Positions 36,543 to 45,770 of a stretch of DNA of 64,000 nucleotides are shown here, piece by piece; position 1 is the stretch's first letter, and the number at the start of each line of letters is the position of its first letter. The DNA is from Fretibacter rubidus (GTDB lineage: Bacteria; Pseudomonadota; Alphaproteobacteria; Caulobacterales; Maricaulaceae). The translations under genes were made by a program, and so were the position numbers. The notes beneath the pieces were generated by a model. That model searched no databases and was not told the DNA's origin. It saw only the letters and a list, made by a program, of their open reading frames with translations. The stretch covers positions 1,488,001 through 1,552,000 of the forward strand of contig NZ_CP163423.1 of assembly GCF_041429785.1 (NCBI RefSeq), written 5' to 3'.

Positions 36543-39518
36543 ATGTCAAAGAAAATGCTTATCGACGCCTCCCACCCGGAAGAAACCCGGGTCGTCATTG
36601 TCAACGGGACGCGGGTTGAAGAACTCGATTTTGAAAGCCGCAACAAGCGTCAGCTGCGCGGCAATGTCTATCTCGCGCGTGTCACACGCGTAGAGCCCTC
36701 ACTACAGGCTGCTTTTGTTGAGTACGGCGGAAACCGTCACGGTTTTCTCGCCTTTAGCGAAATTCATCCCGATTATTATCAAATCCCCTATGAGGACCGC
36801 ATGGCCCTTATTGAGGCGGAAGAGGCCGATAATGCCGAAGCCGACGAAGAAGATGAAGCCAAGGAAAAGGCAGTCTCTGCTAAAACAAAAACAAAATCAG
36901 ACGATGACGATATTGACGATGATGATATCGATCTTGACGCATTAGAAGCGGCCGAAGACGACGAGGATGACGCCGAGGACGATGTCGACCCGAATGAAGA
37001 CCTTGAAGAAGACGCCACGGATGAAGACGACGCAGAAGTCGCTTCAGAGCAAGTTAAGACGGCGCAAGTCCGTCGCAAGCGTATTCAACGTCGCCGTTAT
37101 AAAATCCAAGAAGTCATTAAGCGCGGCCAAATCCTGCTAATCCAGGCCGTCAAAGAAGAGCGCGGCAATAAAGGTGCGGCCATGACAACTTATTTGTCGC
37201 TGGCAGGACGTTATTGCGTGCTTATGCCTAACACACCGCGGGGTGGCGGCATATCGCGCAAAATCGCAAATAGCTCTGATCGCAAGCATCTCAAAGCCAT
37301 TGTCAATGATTTGAACGTGCCGCCCGGTATTGGCGTTATTGTCCGCACAGCGGGGTCTAAAAAGACCAAAGCTGATATCAAACGCGATTATGATTATCTA
37401 ACGCGGCTATGGGAAACTATTCGCGAGACAACCCTGAAATCCACGGCCCCTGCCCTTATTCATGAAGAAGGCAATCTGGTCAAACGCGCCATTCGCGATA
37501 TGTATAATGGCGAGATTGACGAAATTTTGGTGCAAGGCGATGATGCTTATCGCAATGCCAAAGACTTCATCAAAATGCTCATGCCGAGCCATGCGAAGAA
37601 TGTGAAACATTACAAAGACTCCGTCCCACTCTATTTGCGCTACGAAGTTGAAAAACAGATTGAGAACAGCCTGCAATCCGTTGTGCAGCTTAAATCTGGC
37701 GGTTACCTCGTTATTCACCCGACTGAAGCCCTTGTTTCTGTAGACGTAAACTCTGGCCGTTCGACAAAAGAACGCAATGTCGAGCGCACGGCGCTTAAGA
37801 CTAACCTCGAAGCCGCCGAAGAAGTCGCTCGTCAAATGCGCTTACGTGACCTTGCGGGCCTTATTGTGATTGATTTCATTGATATGGACGAAAATCGCAA
37901 CAATCGTGCCGTTGAAAAGAAGATGAAAACAGCCCTCTCAGAGGACCGCGCCCGTGTTCAATATAGCCGTATTTCACAATTCGGCTTGATGGAAATATCA
38001 CGGCAACGCCGCCGCCGTAGCCTTCTCGAAGGCTCGACCGCCTCGTGCGAGCATTGCGATGGTGTTGGCCGTAAGCGGACAATTGAAAGCAGCGCCCTCG
38101 CCGCCATTCGCGCCGTTGAAGAGATTGGAGCGCGCGGCCAAGCCAAGCGTATCAAGCTCAAAGTCTCCCCTGACGTCGCGCTTTATGTCTTTAACGAAAA
38201 ACGTGATTTGCTGACCAAAGTCGATGAAGAGTTTAACCTCTTCACGGAATTATCGGGTGACGAGAACCTTATCCGTCCATCCTTTGCGATTGAAATCGTT
38301 GAGAAAACGTCTGGTTCAGACGATCCATTGGAAGCCATTGAACGCGAAAACAAAAAGCTTAATCACGAAATTCGGAACAAGAAACCCACAGGTCACAAGC
38401 AAACGTCCAATCAAGATGATGACCAAAATGACGAGAACGACGGTGATAAGCCCGCCAAAGCTGACACAGACAATCGGTCTGATAATACGTCCGATGAAAG
38501 CCGGGGTAAACGTCGCCGTCGCGGACGCCGCGGTGGTCGCAATAAACGTCGTGAGGATACGGACACGTCCGAGTCAACTGGCGAGGACAATGCCGCCGAA
38601 ACTAAAGGTGAAAAAACTGAGTCTCGCGATGCTGACAGCAAACCCAAGCGTAGTCGCGGGCGTCGTCGGAAAGCGCAAGACAAAGACGAGAATACGCCAG
38701 AGGGTGCTGATGCAAAAGCGGGTGATAACACAAGTGACAAACCAAAAGGGCGTCGCCGTGCTGCACCAAAGCGTAACTCACAAGCTGAACAGGCGTCTTG
38801 GCCTTCAGTAGAGCCAACGATGGACGCTAAAACTGAGACGACAGAAAAATCGGTCGCCAAAGTTCCGTCTCGCAAGGGCGTAAGAGCGGCCCCAGGTCGA
38901 AAGCCTATGGCTGATGCGGCCAATGAGGCCGCTGCTGAGACGAAACCTCAGCGCACACGGAAGGCTCCGACAAAGAAGGCTCCAACGAAGAAAGCGCCTG
39001 CGGAGACCGCCACCGCTAAAAAGGCAGCGACAAAGCCAGCCGCGAAAAAGGCCCCTAGTCGCAAAGCGCCTGCGAAAGCAGCTAATGCAGATAAAGCGCC
39101 CGTGAAGAAGGCCCCTGCGAAGAAAGCCGCACCGAAAAAAGCGGCTACCAAAACAGTGGCGAGCAAAAAAGCGCCCGCAAAGACAACTGCTGCGAAAAAA
39201 GCTTCCACTAAAAAGGCGCCTGCTAAAAAGGCTGCTGTCAAGAAGGCTCCTGCCAAAAAGGCTGCTGCGACGAAAGAAGCCCCAACGAAGAAAGCCCCTG
39301 CAAAGAAAAGCCCTGTGAAAGAAACCACAGCGGCCAAGCCTGCGTCAAAACCAGCACCGATTAAGGCACAGACGCCAACATCGACTACGCCACCAAGCCC
39401 GTCGGATGGTAAGAAAAAGGCTCCTGCACGCCGCGCTGCACCCTCAAAACCCGGATCTGATGACGATGATAAGGGTGGTAAGAAAAAAGGGGGGTGGCTC
39501 TCACGTATTCTAAAATAG
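36543..39518 (+). CDS. rne: ribonuclease E with acidic S1 insert and Lys-Ala-Pro tail
   Basis: 991 aa. Start MSKKMLIDASHPEETRVV with GGAG upstream. The S1 domain (about 36-215) is interrupted by a roughly 80-residue very acidic insert (DDDDIDDDDIDLDALEA region). The catalytic part has VDVNSGRSTKERN and LIVIDFIDMDENRNNR with the two Mg-binding Asp, and the Zn-link ASCEHCDGVG. From about residue 610 the protein is disordered: RGKRRRRGRRGGRNKRR, then many KKAPAKKA-type repeats (about 800-930), ending GGWLSRILK. The C-terminal half should scaffold the RNA degradosome. Confidence 0.95.
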   Translation: MSKKMLIDASHPEETRVVIVNGTRVEELDFESRNKRQLRGNVYLARVTRVEPSLQAAFVEYGGNRHGFLAFSEIHPDYYQIPYEDRMALIEAEEADNAEADEEDEAKEKAVSAKTKTKSDDDDIDDDDIDLDALEAAEDDEDDAEDDVDPNEDLEEDATDEDDAEVASEQVKTAQVRRKRIQRRRYKIQEVIKRGQILLIQAVKEERGNKGAAMTTYLSLAGRYCVLMPNTPRGGGISRKIANSSDRKHLKAIVNDLNVPPGIGVIVRTAGSKKTKADIKRDYDYLTRLWETIRETTLKSTAPALIHEEGNLVKRAIRDMYNGEIDEILVQGDDAYRNAKDFIKMLMPSHAKNVKHYKDSVPLYLRYEVEKQIENSLQSVVQLKSGGYLVIHPTEALVSVDVNSGRSTKERNVERTALKTNLEAAEEVARQMRLRDLAGLIVIDFIDMDENRNNRAVEKKMKTALSEDRARVQYSRISQFGLMEISRQRRRRSLLEGSTASCEHCDGVGRKRTIESSALAAIRAVEEIGARGQAKRIKLKVSPDVALYVFNEKRDLLTKVDEEFNLFTELSGDENLIRPSFAIEIVEKTSGSDDPLEAIERENKKLNHEIRNKKPTGHKQTSNQDDDQNDENDGDKPAKADTDNRSDNTSDESRGKRRRRGRRGGRNKRREDTDTSESTGEDNAAETKGEKTESRDADSKPKRSRGRRRKAQDKDENTPEGADAKAGDNTSDKPKGRRRAAPKRNSQAEQASWPSVEPTMDAKTETTEKSVAKVPSRKGVRAAPGRKPMADAANEAAAETKPQRTRKAPTKKAPTKKAPAETATAKKAATKPAAKKAPSRKAPAKAANADKAPVKKAPAKKAAPKKAATKTVASKKAPAKTTAAKKASTKKAPAKKAAVKKAPAKKAAATKEAPTKKAPAKKSPVKETTAAKPASKPAPIKAQTPTSTTPPSPSDGKKKAPARRAAPSKPGSDDDDKGGKKKGGWLSRILK

Positions 39519-39540
39519 AGCCTACATTGACCTCACAATA

Positions 39541-39571
39541 AAAAAGACCGCACGAAACTGCGGTCTTTTTT
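39541..39571 (+). terminator. rho-independent terminator after rne
   Basis: AAAAAGACCGCA, a 6-base loop (CGAAAC), TGCGGTCTTTTTT: arms 39541-39552 and 39559-39571. Classic hairpin with U-tail 22 bases after the rne stop. Nearly symmetric, so it could also work on the other strand. Confidence 0.92.
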
Positions 39572-39695
39572 ATGAGACATCGGCAATGCGCTACACGATT
39601 GCGTTATTCCACTGTATTCTTACAAGCCGTTCACTTGACCCCGCGCACGCAAATGCCGATGTTCACAACGTTATATTCAACGCTTTGAGATAGTT

Positions 39696-41090
39696 ATGCC
39701 GCGACTTCGATCTAAATTTAGCAGAGCCGTAAAGACTGGGGCGGCTGCCCTGCTCGCCTCCGTCGTTATGGTCGGCGCGTCTACATCGGCCGATGCGCAA
39801 TCCCTGCTTCGTGATACGGAAATCGAGGACACGCTGGAGGAATTCACGCAGCCCATACTAGCGGCCGCAGGGCTAAACGGATCCAATGTCGACTTATATA
39901 TCGTCAATGACCCGTCGCTTAACGCCTTTGTTACCCGCGGGCAAAATATCTTCCTTCACTCTGGCCTTATCCTGCAATCTGACACACCCAACCAGTTAAA
40001 GGGCGTTATCGCCCATGAGGCAGGTCATATTGCAGATGGTCGTATTGCCCGTAGCGATTACAGCAACCGCAGTGCTTACGGCGCCATGTTAATTGCCGCA
40101 GGTTTGGGTATCGCGGCTATTTTGGCGGGCGAAGGCGGTGCTGGTGCAGCCATCCTAGCGGGGTCTCAACAGTTTGGCGCACTTGAGGTGCTCGCACACA
40201 CGCGCGTTGCCGAATCTGTTGCTGACCAATACGCCGCGCAATATTTAGAGCGTACAGGTCAATCTGGCGAAGGCCTTATCCAATTTTTTGAAAAATTCCG
40301 TTACCAAGAAGTCTTCTCACAGGCCCGTCGTTATCCTTATTTCCGGTCTCACCCGCTCTCATCAAATCGGATTGATGCTCTGCGTGAAGTTGTCGCCGAA
40401 AGCCCTTATCGGGACGCCGTTGATAGTCCAGAGGACATCAAACGTCTGGCGATGACAAAAGCCAAACTGCGCGGCTTTTTGGACGCCCCGCAAACTGTAT
40501 TTCGAACATATCCCGAAAGTGACCAATCGGACGAAGCCCGCTATGCGCGGTCTGTTGCCTATTTTAAGGGTGCTGATCTGCGTAGTGCCATTAGAGAAAT
40601 TGATAGCCTGATTGCGGATTATCCAAAAAATCCGTATTTTTACGAACTTAAGGCGCAGATGTTATTTGAATCAGGTCAAGGAACGGCCTCTATTGAGCCT
40701 GCAGAACGCGCCCTTGCCTTAAAGCCCGACGCGCCGCTTTTTGAAATGGCTTTAGCGCAGGCTTTGATTGAAACCGCCGATCCTGTCGCCGTTGACCGCG
40801 CCGTTGAGCTTTTAAAATCCGCCTTGCAAAAAGAGCGCGATAACGGCGCAGCTTGGTATCATCTGTCCCAAGCTTACGGCCGCCAAGGCAATAATGCGCT
40901 CGCAAGCTATGCGACAGCGGAACAAGCTTTTGCTTTTGGCGATTTGAACCGTGCTCGATCTTTTGCTGAACGTGCGCAACGTGACATGGTGCGTAATACG
41001 CCTCAATACCGACGCGCTGCTGACATTGTCGTGATATCAAACACACAGCTTGCAAGTCGTGGCAAAGACCGTTACCGCCCTAAACCGTAA
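39696..41090 (+). CDS. bepA: M48 family periplasmic metalloprotease with TPR, BepA-like
   Basis: 464 aa. N-terminal signal peptide (TGAAALLASVVMVGASTSADAQ). The M48 domain has GVIAHEAGHIADGR (HExxH) and the downstream Glu in ESVADQYAAQYL. Three to four TPR repeats follow in the C-terminal half (RSAIREIDSLIADYPKNPYF, and NGAAWYHLSQAYGRQGNNAL). The layout equals E. coli BepA (YfgC), which guards outer-membrane protein assembly (LptD) in the periplasm. Symbol is by architecture only. Confidence 0.9.
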   Translation: MPRLRSKFSRAVKTGAAALLASVVMVGASTSADAQSLLRDTEIEDTLEEFTQPILAAAGLNGSNVDLYIVNDPSLNAFVTRGQNIFLHSGLILQSDTPNQLKGVIAHEAGHIADGRIARSDYSNRSAYGAMLIAAGLGIAAILAGEGGAGAAILAGSQQFGALEVLAHTRVAESVADQYAAQYLERTGQSGEGLIQFFEKFRYQEVFSQARRYPYFRSHPLSSNRIDALREVVAESPYRDAVDSPEDIKRLAMTKAKLRGFLDAPQTVFRTYPESDQSDEARYARSVAYFKGADLRSAIREIDSLIADYPKNPYFYELKAQMLFESGQGTASIEPAERALALKPDAPLFEMALAQALIETADPVAVDRAVELLKSALQKERDNGAAWYHLSQAYGRQGNNALASYATAEQAFAFGDLNRARSFAERAQRDMVRNTPQYRRAADIVVISNTQLASRGKDRYRPKP

Positions 41091-41142
41091 AACAAACCTT
41101 AAAGATTTTAGCCTATGCGGGCGGGATACACGGGAGATTATC

Positions 41143-41862
41143 ATGAAAACACTCAGCGCTATTGCCTTATCACTATCCATGGCAGCCTTTGCCGGTTGTG
41201 CACAAGCCACACCAGCAGATATTGAACGCAAACAGGTCGAAGCCATTATTGCTGATTACCTCATGAAAAATCCCGAAATAGTCCGCGATGCCCTAGAAGA
41301 GCTTGACCGCAAAGTGGAGCGCGAAGCGATTGCCACTGTTTATGAAAGCATCAAAGGCGATAGCCGCAATGTTATCTTGGGTCCAAAGGACGCCAAGGTC
41401 ACTATCATTGAGTTTTTTGATTATAACTGCGGCTTCTGTAAACGGTCCACCGACTGGGTCGGCGATGTGATGAAAAAGCATCCCGATGATGTCCGCGTTG
41501 TGTTTAAAGAACTGCCTATTCTCGATGGCCGCACGGGCACATCTCGTATGGCCGCCAAAGCCGCCCTCGCCGCCCATAAGCAAGGCAAATATGCGGAAGT
41601 GCATTTCGCCCTTATGGAGGCGACAGGCCTATCAGAGGAACGCATCCAAAAGATTGCCAAAGACTCTGGCTTGGATATGAAAAAATTTGAAAAAGACCGC
41701 AAAAGCCCAGAGCTTGACGAGCAACTCGAAGATGCTTTAATTCTGGCGAACCGTATCCCTGCCCTCACTGGGACACCTTTCTTTATTATCAATGATGACT
41801 TCCTTGCAGGTGCCAATACAGACCGTTTGCAAGCCATGCTGGACGCTGCGCTAGAGGGTTAA
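41143..41862 (+). CDS. DsbA-family thiol-disulfide oxidoreductase
   Basis: 239 aa from ATG 41143, with GGGAG upstream and a signal sequence MKTLSAIALSLSMAAFAGCAQA. The Cys in FAGC could be lipidated, although Phe at -3 makes the lipobox weak. After an N-terminal helical extension comes the thioredoxin fold with FFDYNCGFCKRS (CxxC) and cis-Pro in LTGTPFFII. It resembles the Com1/ScsC-like DsbA group. Oxidises or isomerises periplasmic disulfides. It follows the M48 protease in the same direction, so the two may be co-transcribed. Confidence 0.9.
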   Translation: MKTLSAIALSLSMAAFAGCAQATPADIERKQVEAIIADYLMKNPEIVRDALEELDRKVEREAIATVYESIKGDSRNVILGPKDAKVTIIEFFDYNCGFCKRSTDWVGDVMKKHPDDVRVVFKELPILDGRTGTSRMAAKAALAAHKQGKYAEVHFALMEATGLSEERIQKIAKDSGLDMKKFEKDRKSPELDEQLEDALILANRIPALTGTPFFIINDDFLAGANTDRLQAMLDAALEG

Positions 41863-41905
41863 AACCTTTCCTTGCTACTTGCGAAAATAACTAATTTCAC
41901 GCATA

Positions 41906-41929
41906 GGCGGGCTTTGACAAAGGCCCGCC
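41906..41929 (+). promoter_or_regulatory. hairpin directly before AEC transporter start codon
   Basis: GGCGGGCTTT, a 3-base loop and AAAGGCCCGCC pair with one bulged base. The stem ends at the base before the ATG at 41930 and would bury the only AAGG that could serve as RBS. There is no T-run typical of a terminator. It may end the dsbA-like transcript or limit translation of the transporter gene. Confidence 0.45.
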
Positions 41930-42856
41930 ATGTTTGCATTTAGCGCTGCATTATTTCCTGTTATTATTATTGTCGCGCTGGGTCGTTTCATCGCGTGGCG
42001 GGGCGTAATAGCCCCCGATGGTTGGCGCGCGATCGAACGGATAAGTTATTTTCTTCTTTTTCCCGCGCTTATCATTCGTGTTCTTGCAAAAGCCCCTTTT
42101 GAAAGCGCGCCATGGGCCCTGGCAGGCACATTAATCGCAGCCCAATGTATTTTGGGCCTTACGGGTTTACTTCGCCCGTCTATGCGCAAACGCCCCAATC
42201 CAGCAACAGGCAGCATTATTCAATCTAATGTACGCTGGAATACCTTTGTTGCGCTATCTATCGCTGGATCGCTTTACGGTGTTGAGGGCTTGGCACTTGT
42301 TGCCATAGCGGCAGCCGCCATGATCCCCACAGCAAACATTTTATCGGTTTTGGCACTCACGCGGTTTGCAAATAACGTGAACGGAACAACGCCGAATGTA
42401 ATACGTGACCTTTCCAAAAATCCTTTGATTATCGCCTGTGTTATCGGTGGGTTTTTAAACGTCACAGGCTTCGCCCCGACAGGCGTTGCGGATAAGACCC
42501 TGGAAATTATGGGGCAATCTGTTATCGCGCTTGGGCTTTTGACGGCGGGGGCTGGCGTTGATTTAAGCGCCCTGCGCCGCGCAGGACCGCGGACATTATT
42601 CTGGTCTGTTGCGCGATTACTGAGCTTGCCGCTACTTGTCTTATCCATCGGACTTGCGCTTAGTGTGACACCTATGCATTTGGCGATTGGTGTTATCGCC
42701 GCTAGCACACCGACGGCAACGAATTGCTATATCCTCGCAAGGCAGCTTGGCGGCGACGCTCCGCTTTCCGCAAATCTGATTGCGGTCCAAACCGTACTGG
42801 CTGCGATTACAATGCCAGCCGTCTACGCGTTGATGTTATGGGTGAGCGCGACCTAG
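41930..42856 (+). CDS. AEC family transporter
   Basis: 308 aa integral membrane protein of the auxin efflux carrier family with about ten hydrophobic helices. Typical features are the N-terminal ALFPVIIIVALGRF, YFLLFPALIIRVL, SNVRWNTFVALSIAG and the family-typical VIAASTPTATNCYILARQLGG in the second half. Bacterial AEC members move organic acids or similar solutes; the substrate is unknown. Converges with dusA, overlapping it by 4 bases at the 3' ends. Confidence 0.9.
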   Translation: MFAFSAALFPVIIIVALGRFIAWRGVIAPDGWRAIERISYFLLFPALIIRVLAKAPFESAPWALAGTLIAAQCILGLTGLLRPSMRKRPNPATGSIIQSNVRWNTFVALSIAGSLYGVEGLALVAIAAAAMIPTANILSVLALTRFANNVNGTTPNVIRDLSKNPLIIACVIGGFLNVTGFAPTGVADKTLEIMGQSVIALGLLTAGAGVDLSALRRAGPRTLFWSVARLLSLPLLVLSIGLALSVTPMHLAIGVIAASTPTATNCYILARQLGGDAPLSANLIAVQTVLAAITMPAVYALMLWVSAT

Positions 42857-43845
42857 GCAGCGTCCGCTTTTCTGGACTGCATTGTATGCAACGCGTTTTC
42901 AATAACCTGTGAGGGTAGTAGTTTTTGCGACAAGCCTTCGCTCAACCGACGTCGGAACAACCGCGCGCCTGGCTGTCCGGCGTAAATACCCATGATATGT
43001 CGAATAATGGCCTTGGTTGATGGATCGGTATCCTCGCGCGATTGTGTATAGGCAATAACGTCGTGCACGATGTCATCGCGACTACGCGCAAATGCTGGCG
43101 CACTATAAACCGCACTATCAATTTGCGTTAAAATCCACGGGTTATGATAGGCCGCACGGCCCAGCATAAAACCGTCAAGGCCTTGGGTTTGATTGAGCGC
43201 ATCGTCTATCTCTGTCAGGCCGCCGTTCAGGACAATCTCAAGTTTTGGAAAGCGCGCTTTCATATCGCGTACCAAGTCATAATCGAGCGGCGGCACATCC
43301 CGGTTTTCTTTTGGGCTTAACCCTTGAAGCCATGCTTTGCGCGCATGAATTATAAAGTGTTTGCATCCAGCAGCCGCCACAGTCTCTATGAAATGCGGGA
43401 GCGTTGTCGCGACGTCTTGGTCATCGACGCCTAGCCTGCATTTGACCGTCACAGGGACATCACTTGCGTCTGCCATGGCGCGGTAACAGTCCGCCACAAG
43501 CGGTGCATCATTCATCAAACACGCGCCAAACGCCCCGGACTGCACGCGGTCAGATGGGCAACCAATATTTATGTTAATCTCGTCATACCCGTAGCTCGCT
43601 CCGATCTCTGTGGCGCGGGCGAGTTTAGAGGAATCCGATCCGCCAATCTGAAGCGCCACGGGGTGCTCGCTATCATCAAAACCGAGTAACCGATCTCGCG
43701 AGCCATGAATGACCGCATCAGCCACCACCATTTCCGTATAAAGACGCGCATGGCGACTGAGCCGCCGGTGAAACCAACGGCAATGGCGGTCCGTCCAATC
43801 CATCATGGGCGCCACACTTACTGTAAACTCTTGATTTTGCTTCAT
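42853..43845 (-). CDS. dusA: tRNA-dihydrouridine(20/20a) synthase DusA
   Basis: 330 aa flavin enzyme that reduces uridine in the tRNA D-loop. Motifs are VSVAPMMDWTDRHCRWFHR, YDEININIGCPSDRVQ, SGAFGACLMN with catalytic Cys, VTVKCRLGVDDQD, HFIIHARKAWLQGLSPKENR and LNGGLTEID. The DusA-type conserved N-terminus is encoded at the right end. The 5' part of dusA is a known target for integrative elements and prophages, and a broken integrase gene starts about 100 bases from it. Confidence 0.95.
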   Translation of the reverse strand: MKQNQEFTVSVAPMMDWTDRHCRWFHRRLSRHARLYTEMVVADAVIHGSRDRLLGFDDSEHPVALQIGGSDSSKLARATEIGASYGYDEININIGCPSDRVQSGAFGACLMNDAPLVADCYRAMADASDVPVTVKCRLGVDDQDVATTLPHFIETVAAAGCKHFIIHARKAWLQGLSPKENRDVPPLDYDLVRDMKARFPKLEIVLNGGLTEIDDALNQTQGLDGFMLGRAAYHNPWILTQIDSAVYSAPAFARSRDDIVHDVIAYTQSREDTDPSTKAIIRHIMGIYAGQPGARLFRRRLSEGLSQKLLPSQVIENALHTMQSRKADAA

Positions 43846-43946
43846 TTTTTGTTATACTTCAAACACTTAGAAAGGACGCGTGTGCACTCAAATTCACTGG
43901 AAATCACCCCGATTCTCTGTGTTACTGCACACAAATTGCACACGAT
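43780..43946. other. attL: probable attachment region (attL side) of dusA-integrated element
   Basis: The first 66 bases of dusA plus the 101-base gap to the integrase start. DusA-specific elements recombine within the 5' end of the gene and place int right beside it, as here. The exact core is not resolved, because the second copy (attR) would lie beyond the window. Confidence 0.3.
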
Positions 43947-45031
43947 ATGGCAACTATAGTAAAACTTAAATCAGGCAACTACCGCGTACAGATTAGACGC
44001 AAGGGCCAGTATGCGTCAAAAACCTTTTCAAAAAAAGTCTGATGCTGTCTCTTGGTCATTTGAAGCTGATCGAAGAACTGAAACAGGACGAGGAATAATA
44101 GCACCTAAAGTTAGTGGATTTAGTACATTTGGGCAACTCATCGACTTACATATCGCAGATATGATTGAGGTCGATAAACCATTAGGAAGATCCAAAGATT
44201 TTGCTCTCCGTACTCTTCACAAGCATCTTGGGAGAGTTCGCATCCCTCACCTCACTCGAGCAAAAGTTATAGAATATGGCAGACTTCGGGCCAAGGAAGG
44301 TGCAGGCCCTGCAACCCTATCAGCAGACATATCCTATGTTCACACAATTATCACCCACGCTGCCGCTGTGCACGGTGTCAACATATCTACAGAGCAAGTA
44401 GATTTGGCCAGAGTCGCGTTAAGACGGTTAGGCCTGATTGGTCGGTCGAACGAACGAGACAGACGCCCTACTCAATCAGAGCTAGATAGGCTTATTAGCT
44501 ATTTCGAGAACTTTGCCAAAACTGATATGCCTATCGCTAGGATAATCAAATTTGCTGTAGCGACCGGTATGCGACAAGGCGAGATATGTAGAATAAATTG
44601 GGAGGACGTTGATGCCAGGACGCGATGTGTCGTTTTGCGCGATAGAAAAGACCCAAGGAATAAACAAGGCAATGACCAACGGGTCCCAATGATTAATCTT
44701 ACAGGGTATGACGCATGGGCATTACTTGAGGAACAAAGGTTTCACTCAAGCGTAACAGGACGAATTTTTCCTTAAAGGCCGGTCTGTTGGAAGTGCATAT
44801 AGAAAAGGTCGAAATAAGTTGGGTATCGAAGATCTTAAGTTCCATGATTTTCGGCATGAAGCGACCAGCAGATTGTTTGAGGCCGGACTAAGCATTGAAA
44901 AAGTAGCGCTTGTTACAGGTCATAAAGACTGGAAAATGCTAAAACGTTACACTCACCTCGACCCTGCCGTCGTTTTTGCCGAATATAGGCCACCAGAGCC
45001 AAGTCACCTATCATCTGTAAGGCCCATATAA
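43947..45031 (+). pseudogene. int: tyrosine integrase, two frameshifts
   Basis: Three open segments together encode one site-specific recombinase. Segment 1 starts at ATG 43947 (MATIVKLKSGNYRVQIRRKG) and hits TGA just after an A7 run near 44030. Segment 2 continues in the +1 frame (KSDAVSWSFEADRRTETG) up to TAA at 44773-44775. Segment 3 resumes one frame on (LKGRSVGSAYRKGRNK, then HDFRHEATSRLFEAGL) to 45031. Removing one A from the A7 run and one T from the TTTTT before 44770 restores a single frame of about 360 codons. Catalytic residues are kept: TGMRQGEICR, HDFRHE, TGHKDWKMLKRYTHL. Either a recent pseudogene or homopolymer sequencing errors. Confidence 0.85.
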
Positions 45032-45083
45032 AAAGAACCGCCAAAGCAGCTCATATGATTCATTTATTTGTATTCCGATTCAA

Positions 45084-45350
45084 TCAAGCAAAAAGACTAT
45101 ACGTATCCATATCAGGTTCTTGCATGATTTGTTTGGTTAAGCCCGACCATCTAGCCAACTCATCAATATGGTAAAGCACTCGTCGTCCGTGTTTATGAAA
45201 GCAAGGACCCTTTCCAGCACATCTCATGTTGTTCAAAGTACGTGGATTTAAACGCAAATACTCTGCAGCCTCTTCTACTGTCTTATACGGACTATCAATT
45301 TTACTTTCTTGCCTCTTCTGCTGAGGTAAGCCATCAAGTTCTCTTTCCAT
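45084..45350 (-). CDS. excisionase-like HTH DNA-binding protein
   Basis: 88 aa. Contains YKTVEEAAEYLRLNPRTLNN followed by MRCAGKGPCFHKHGRRVLYHIDELARW, the winged-helix pattern of AlpA/excisionase (HTH_17) proteins of integrative elements. Converges with the integrase. Probably directs excision or element gene expression. Confidence 0.8.
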   Translation of the reverse strand: MERELDGLPQQKRQESKIDSPYKTVEEAAEYLRLNPRTLNNMRCAGKGPCFHKHGRRVLYHIDELARWSGLTKQIMQEPDMDTYSLFA

Positions 45351-45409
45351 ATCTTAGCTCCTGTTTCATTCGATGATGCGCACTAACGTGCGCATCATAT
45401 CAATTTGTA

Positions 45410-45733
45410 CTAGTTTGATTTAGGCCGCGACCAAACCAAGTCTGCCCCGTCTTCACGATCAAGGAGCGCTGCGTTAAACGGTTTATACATTTCTGGGCCG
45501 TCAAACTTGATGCTAACGTAATCCACCGGCTCTTTGTCATCGTCTGGTTCAGATGTCTCATTCCATCCGACACCGAGATCACAACGGCCGGATTTGACGA
45601 AGTAATCCGGGCTATTCTCAGATTTCTTCTTTTCATTGGGAACAATGCGTACCTTTCGGCTCGTCATCATGGTGACTATCGTGCCTTGATAGCCGCCTTT
45701 TTCCATGGGTTTAAATGTACCTATATTAGCCAT
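45410..45733 (-). CDS. DUF736 family protein of integrative element
   Basis: 107 aa. ANIGTFKPMEKGGYQGTI at the start, then LGVGWNETSEPDDDKEPVDYVSIKFDGP, the pattern of DUF736. These small proteins travel with Trb-type conjugative elements of Alphaproteobacteria; molecular function unknown. Spaced about 60 bases from the excisionase-like gene. Confidence 0.8.
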   Translation of the reverse strand: MANIGTFKPMEKGGYQGTIVTMMTSRKVRIVPNEKKKSENSPDYFVKSGRCDLGVGWNETSEPDDDKEPVDYVSIKFDGPEMYKPFNAALLDREDGADLVWSRPKSN

Positions 45734-45770
45734 ATCGAAGTCCTTTCAAAATTGGCGTTAATCGAAACAG

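Noticed and set aside
36341-36619. 92-codon ORF upstream of rne
   Set aside because: It overlaps the rne start in another frame and shows no RBS or family features.
38940-39340. Tandem DNA repeats in the rne 3' region as a repeat array or CRISPR
   Set aside because: The periodicity comes from Lys-Ala-Pro codons in one reading frame; unit lengths vary and there are no spacers.
44020-44036. A7 run in int as a classic -1 programmed frameshift
   Set aside because: Restoring the integrase frame needs a +1 shift (or one A fewer), not -1, and a second break farther on argues for decay or sequence error.
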